NCBI GenBank assembly: GCA_018110985.1
Contig: JAGAWT010000028.1
Coordinates: 27,892-91,891 of the forward strand
DNA: 64,000 bases
From: Oscillospiraceae bacterium
Lineage (GTDB): Bacteria; Bacillota; Clostridia; Oscillospirales; Ruminococcaceae
Direction of reading: 5' to 3'
Shown here: piece after piece, positions 60,614 to 64,000 of the stretch
Layout: each line of letters starts with the position of its first letter
Numbering within the stretch: position 1 is the stretch's first letter
Position numbers and translations under genes: made by a program
Notes under the pieces: model-generated
What the model saw: the letters and a program-made list of their open reading frames with translations, nothing else
Databases searched by the model: none
What the model was told of the DNA's origin: nothing

Positions 60614-62008
60614 TTACATACTGTGGATGCCGCTTTCCGCAATGGCGTTGCTGTCCACGCTGTACTTTCTGTTTCTTCTCTTCTCGAAGAACTTGGGTGC
60701 TATCTTGGGGAACATGGCATAGGTGAGCACATCCTCCTCCTGCTCCGTCCATTCCGCACATTCCTTGCGCAGGGCTTCAAGCTCCGGCTCTATAAGGTCT
60801 GCGGGACGGCAGGTGATGGGTTCCTCGTCTCCGAGTATCTTCTTCTGGAAATCCGGGTCGATGGGAGTAGGTGTCTTTCCGTAGCGGCCTGCCACCACAT
60901 CCTTGAATTCCTTTGTAACGCTCTTGTAGCGCTCTCCGTTTATCACATTGAATACAGCCTGTGTGCCTACTATCTGGGAGGAAGGAGTTACAAGGGGGAT
61001 ATTTCCCGCATCTGCCCTTACTCTGGGCACTTCCTTCAGCACCTCCTCGAACTTGTCCTCTTTCCCTGCCTGCTTCAGCTGGGAGAGGAGGTTTGAGAGC
61101 ATTCCGCCGGGCACCTGGTATATGAGTGCGTTGGCGTCCGCAGCCAGCATCTTGGGGTCAAGGAGACCGTTGTCAAGGTACTTCTGCCTCAGTTTCATGA
61201 AATAGGCGCGTATCTCCGTCAGCTTAACAAGGTCAAGACCTGTGTCATACTCGGTATCCTTCAGGGCGGCTACCATAGACTCCGTAGGAGTATGGGATGT
61301 GCCGTGGGCAAGGGGAGACATGGCAGTATCCACTATGTCGCATCCGTTTTCTATAGCCTTCAGAAGACACATGGAGGCAAGGCCGGAGGTGTAGTGGGTG
61401 TGCAGGTTCACGGGGATGGAGATATTATCCTTGAGCGCCTTTGTGAGGGAGGCTGCACGCATGGGGGTGATAAGGGCTGCCATATCCTTGATACAGATGG
61501 AGTCCGCACCCTCCTCCTCACACTGCTTTGCGTAGTTTACATAGTATTCGTCGGTGAACACATCGCCTAAAGTAAAGGACATGGCTACCTGTGCGTGAGC
61601 CCCTTCCTTCTTTGCAGCGGAAATGGCAGTCTTCAGGTTCCTGATATCGTTCAGGGCATCAAAGATCCTGATTATGTCCATGCCGTTTGCAACGGTCTTC
61701 TGCACGAAGTATTCCAGAACATCATCCGCATAGTGACGGTAGCCCAGCATATTCTGCCCTCTGAAAAGCATTTGCAGCTTGGTGTGGGGCATCTCTCTCC
61801 TGATTATACGGAGCCTTTCCCAGGGATCCTCATCAAGAAAGCGTATACAGGCATCAAATGTGGCTCCGCCCCATACCTCTGCGGCGTAGTAGCCTATCTT
61901 GTCCATTTCCTGCATGATGGGTATCATCTCATCAATGCTCATTCTTGTGGCTATAAGAGACTGGTGGGCATCTCTGAGGACAGTCTCCACTATTCCGATC
62001 TTTTTCAT
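60614..62008 (-). CDS. oadA: carboxyltransferase subunit (oxaloacetate decarboxylase alpha / transcarboxylase 5S type)
   Basis: 464 residues. DREM-TIM barrel with ETVLRDAHQSLIATRM, AEVWGGATFDACIRFL, DALNDIRNL, CIKDMAALITP and HTHYTSGLASM holding the metal and biotin-site Lys. It has no attached biotinyl domain, which is a separate gene 15 bases upstream. It moves CO2 between oxaloacetate/pyruvate and biotin. Start at 62008 with GAGGGG eight bases upstream. Confidence 0.9.
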   Translation of the reverse strand: MKKIGIVETVLRDAHQSLIATRMSIDEMIPIMQEMDKIGYYAAEVWGGATFDACIRFLDEDPWERLRIIRREMPHTKLQMLFRGQNMLGYRHYADDVLEYFVQKTVANGMDIIRIFDALNDIRNLKTAISAAKKEGAHAQVAMSFTLGDVFTDEYYVNYAKQCEEEGADSICIKDMAALITPMRAASLTKALKDNISIPVNLHTHYTSGLASMCLLKAIENGCDIVDTAMSPLAHGTSHTPTESMVAALKDTEYDTGLDLVKLTEIRAYFMKLRQKYLDNGLLDPKMLAADANALIYQVPGGMLSNLLSQLKQAGKEDKFEEVLKEVPRVRADAGNIPLVTPSSQIVGTQAVFNVINGERYKSVTKEFKDVVAGRYGKTPTPIDPDFQKKILGDEEPITCRPADLIEPELEALRKECAEWTEQEEDVLTYAMFPKIAPKFFEKRRNRKYSVDSNAIAESGIHSM

Positions 62009-62023
62009 CTCATGCACCCCTCA

Positions 62024-62386
62024 TCAGCCTACGGTGACAAGTACATCGTCGGAGTTGACGGTGTCGCCCTTCTTTACGAGAACGGAGGTGACCTTTCCGG
62101 TAGCGGTGGAGACCACGTCGTTTTCCATCTTCAGCGCTTCAAGGACGATGAGCACCTGACCCGTCTGTACGCTGTCGCCCACACTTACCTTGACATCAAG
62201 GATATTGCCCGGCATGGGTGCCTTGATGGGTGTGCCTGCTCCTGCTGAGGGCTTTGCTGCCGCAGGTGCGGGAGCGGGTGCAGCCTTCCTTGCGGGGGCG
62301 GGAGCTGCTGCGGGTGCGTCGGAGGAGATCTCTTCGACCTCTACATCATATGCTGTACCGTTTACGGTGATATTGTATCTTTTCAT
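62024..62386 (-). CDS. biotin carboxyl carrier protein
   Basis: 120 residues: short N-terminal beta domain, Ala/Pro linker (about 24-50) and biotinyl domain with the biotin-lysine motif EALKMEN, where Leu replaces the usual Met before Lys. MPGNILDVKVSVGDSV is typical. It would shuttle CO2 between the two carboxyltransferase-like proteins of this operon. Confidence 0.93.
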   Translation of the reverse strand: MKRYNITVNGTAYDVEVEEISSDAPAAAPAPARKAAPAPAPAAAKPSAGAGTPIKAPMPGNILDVKVSVGDSVQTGQVLIVLEALKMENDVVSTATGKVTSVLVKKGDTVNSDDVLVTVG

Positions 62387-62402
62387 ACTCTCTTACCTCT
62401 TA

Positions 62403-63752
62403 TCATAAAGTGCTGTGTTTTCTGGGGATGCGCTTTGCAAGACGCTTTCCTGCCGCCATTGCAAGAGCCTCGCCTATCTTTTCCCTGAGCTCGGAGGTCT
62501 CGCAGACCTCATCCGCAGCACCGCAGGCTGCGGCACAGAAGGCATTTGCCTGTTCCTTTGCGTACTTGTCCGCAAGAGCCTTTCTGTCGGCAGAGGTGTC
62601 CTCTGAGCCCTTTAAGCTGTCGTGGCTGAGGAATTCCGCTGCGGTAAGCGGAGCAATGGGAGCTATAAGGCTGTCCGCAAGGGCGATGACTGTGTCTGCG
62701 GAAACATTCTTTCCCGCAAAGGCAGTGAATACCGCACCTACCGCCTTCTTCACAACGGCTATCTTGGGAGTGCCCGCCTCGGCAAAGGCTGCTGCAGCCC
62801 TTACAAAGGAGGTATAGGCGCCCGCATCGCTGCAGTCCGTACCTTCACAGTCGATAACGGTCACGATGGGGAGGCTGAAAGCATCGCAGAGCCTTGCGAA
62901 GCGTGCCGCCTTGGCGAGACCTTCGCCTGTTACTGTCCCGCCGCTGCCTATGCAGCAGATGCCTCCGCTCACGGAGCCGTTCGGAGTTTCAATAGCAGAG
63001 AGGACAGTGCAGACCTCGGTGCCAAAATCCTTGTAAAGCTCGGTTACAGAGCCTTCGACAGCTATCTCCTTTGCTGTCGGGACAGCTTCTTCCTTTTCAC
63101 CGCCGTAGGGCTCAGTGCCTACTCCCGAAAGGTTGTTGGAGGGCATATGGCTGAGATATTCCCTTACCAGAGCCCAGGCTCCCGATATATCTCCTGTCTT
63201 TCCTGCGGCAAGACCCATTTCAGCCGCAGCTTTGCTGTCCAGCTTGCGGTTGACATCAATGTAAAGCTCGGCATCACCGGTCATCACAAGTATATCCGCT
63301 GTGAGGGCGCAAAGTGCCAGAGAGCCGGAACATACGCCGTCTGCTATGGCTATGACGGGAACTACCCCGGATACCTCCGCCGCCTTTGAGAGCACAAGGC
63401 TGTATCCGTTCAGGGCTGCCGCACCGTCGTTCACATAGGCACCCTTTGAATCGTATATGCCTACGATGGGAACACCGTTTCTTGCGGCAAGGTCGTAAAG
63501 AGATGCAACCTTTGCAGCCTGTTTTTCATCGAATGCACCGCCGTCCACACTGCTGTCAAAAGCGAAGGCATAGGCAGGAAGGCCGTTTATCCTGCCGCTT
63601 GCGGTCATGACCGTAGGCGCTCTGCCGGGGGCGGAAAAGCTTCTCCCTGTCTCATTATATGAACCATCGTCGAAGAGACCCGCAAGCCTTGCAGCCGCCT
63701 TCGGGCACTGCTCCGATCTGTACTGTGAAAGGAGTTCAGCAAGATCTGCCAT
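62403..63752 (-). CDS. acyl-CoA carboxyltransferase-like (MmdA/12S-type) subunit, divergent
   Basis: 449 residues, shorter than the usual 510-520 of MmdA. Two crotonase-type halves are visible: VPIVGIYDSKGAYVNDGAAALNG and VVPVIAIADGVCSGSLALCA in the first, SLPIVTVIDCEGTDCSDAGA and TPKIAVVKKAVGAVFTAFAG in the second. Family oxyanion-hole segments (GGxR-type) look altered, so activity or substrate may differ. First gene of the long operon, with GGAGG before the ATG and a promoter 50 bases upstream. Confidence 0.78.
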   Translation of the reverse strand: MADLAELLSQYRSEQCPKAAARLAGLFDDGSYNETGRSFSAPGRAPTVMTASGRINGLPAYAFAFDSSVDGGAFDEKQAAKVASLYDLAARNGVPIVGIYDSKGAYVNDGAAALNGYSLVLSKAAEVSGVVPVIAIADGVCSGSLALCALTADILVMTGDAELYIDVNRKLDSKAAAEMGLAAGKTGDISGAWALVREYLSHMPSNNLSGVGTEPYGGEKEEAVPTAKEIAVEGSVTELYKDFGTEVCTVLSAIETPNGSVSGGICCIGSGGTVTGEGLAKAARFARLCDAFSLPIVTVIDCEGTDCSDAGAYTSFVRAAAAFAEAGTPKIAVVKKAVGAVFTAFAGKNVSADTVIALADSLIAPIAPLTAAEFLSHDSLKGSEDTSADRKALADKYAKEQANAFCAAACGAADEVCETSELREKIGEALAMAAGKRLAKRIPRKHSTL

Positions 63753-63800
63753 AATATTCCTCCATATATAAAGTTTATTGTAAGATTACATACAAAATCA

Positions 63801-63829
63801 ATTATATCACACTTTATTCTCATTTACAA
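63801..63829 (-). promoter_or_regulatory. promoter of the long minus-strand operon
   Basis: TTGTAA-17-TATAAT. No other clear promoter was found between here and the trpF terminator at 50.5 kb. Confidence 0.7.
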
Positions 63830-63898
63830 GGGATTTTAAAAAAATATTTTCCATACCGGTGTTATGTTACAATAGATCTTGGACAAAGTAATAGAAAA

Positions 63899-63964
63899 AC
63901 AACTCTCAATATGATATAATGTTAAGTGCTAACCAACCAAAATATCATGAAAAGAGAGTTGTTC
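63899..63964 (+). repeat. inverted repeat before transposase-like gene
   Basis: AACAACTCTC at 63899 pairs with GAGAGTTGTT ending near 63963, just before the start codon; TATAAT lies between (63915-63920). Confidence 0.6.
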
Positions 63965-63965
63965 C

Positions 63966-64000
63966 ATGAATAGTATAGCACAGGAAGCACGGTTTCGTCA
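63966..64000 (+). CDS. start of a transposase-like gene, cut by window edge
   Basis: Only about eleven codons are visible (MNSIAQEARFR). The wording and the inverted repeat in front resemble N-termini of IS481/IS3-like transposases, but the fragment is too short to prove it. Confidence 0.35.
   Translation, partial: MNSIAQEARFR

Overview
The window looks like a chromosome segment of a plant-fibre-degrading gut or rumen Firmicute, most likely Ruminococcus or a close Oscillospirales relative. This is inferred from gene content (GH94 cellobiose phosphorylase, GH74 xyloglucanase, GH27 alpha-galactosidase, a Cthe_2159-type beta-helix lipoprotein), Firmicute-type T-box control of thrS, GGAGG ribosome sites and clean TTGACA-17-TATAAT promoters. 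No plasmid or phage backbone is visible.

Layout. 1-9.9 kb: the end of a GH94 phosphorylase gene, a sortase-type surface protein, metK with a small membrane protein, an LRR protein coupled to a radical-SAM protein, a surface protein and two tandem zinc-ribbon membrane paralogues. 10-15.4 kb: phenylacetate-CoA ligase, then a surface protein coupled to a GH74 lipoprotein. 15.4-25.1 kb: a threonine-type T-box leader heads a nine-gene operon (DUF815 ATPase, membrane protein, thrS, ybgC-like thioesterase, rnhA, membrane protein, mnmA, pcrA, dcd). 25.1-28.5 kb: a candidate structured RNA and a GGDEF-EAL protein. 28.6-32.1 kb: VTC-domain protein, DUF4956 protein and a beta-helix lipoprotein. 32.3-41.4 kb: tRNA-Pro, DUF4349 lipoprotein, a lone tyrosine recombinase, flotillin, a flavin reductase, a PAP2 phosphatase, and a MATE exporter divergent from an AraC regulator.

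41.5-47.5 kb is a pilus island: a signal-peptidase-like protein lacking the catalytic lysine, an FctA-like pilin, a class B sortase, a minor pilin-like protein, a cysteine-rich mini membrane protein on the other strand, and a second pilin whose promoter spacer carries seven G. 47.5-50.3 kb holds an antitoxin fragment, a membrane protein and GH27. From 63.8 down to 50.5 kb, fifteen tightly packed minus-strand genes look like one long transcription unit: three carboxyltransferase/biotin-carrier genes, a surface protein, ftsY, two DUF3592-like proteins, rdgB, yhbY, nadD, yqeK, rsfS, a repeat-containing membrane protein, leuS, an Rrf2 regulator and trpF. A transposase-like gene begins at the right edge.

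The most unusual feature is a family of ten copies of a palindromic element of about 105 bp, scattered through the intergenic regions from 5.8 to 50.6 kb. It has TA-flanked inverted ends and two inner hairpins. Three copies overlap the stop codon of the neighbouring gene by one base, and one sits in the loop of an intrinsic terminator. It resembles a MITE or REP-like element that may also act in RNA as a 3' end. Product names are family recognition by eye; no searches were run.
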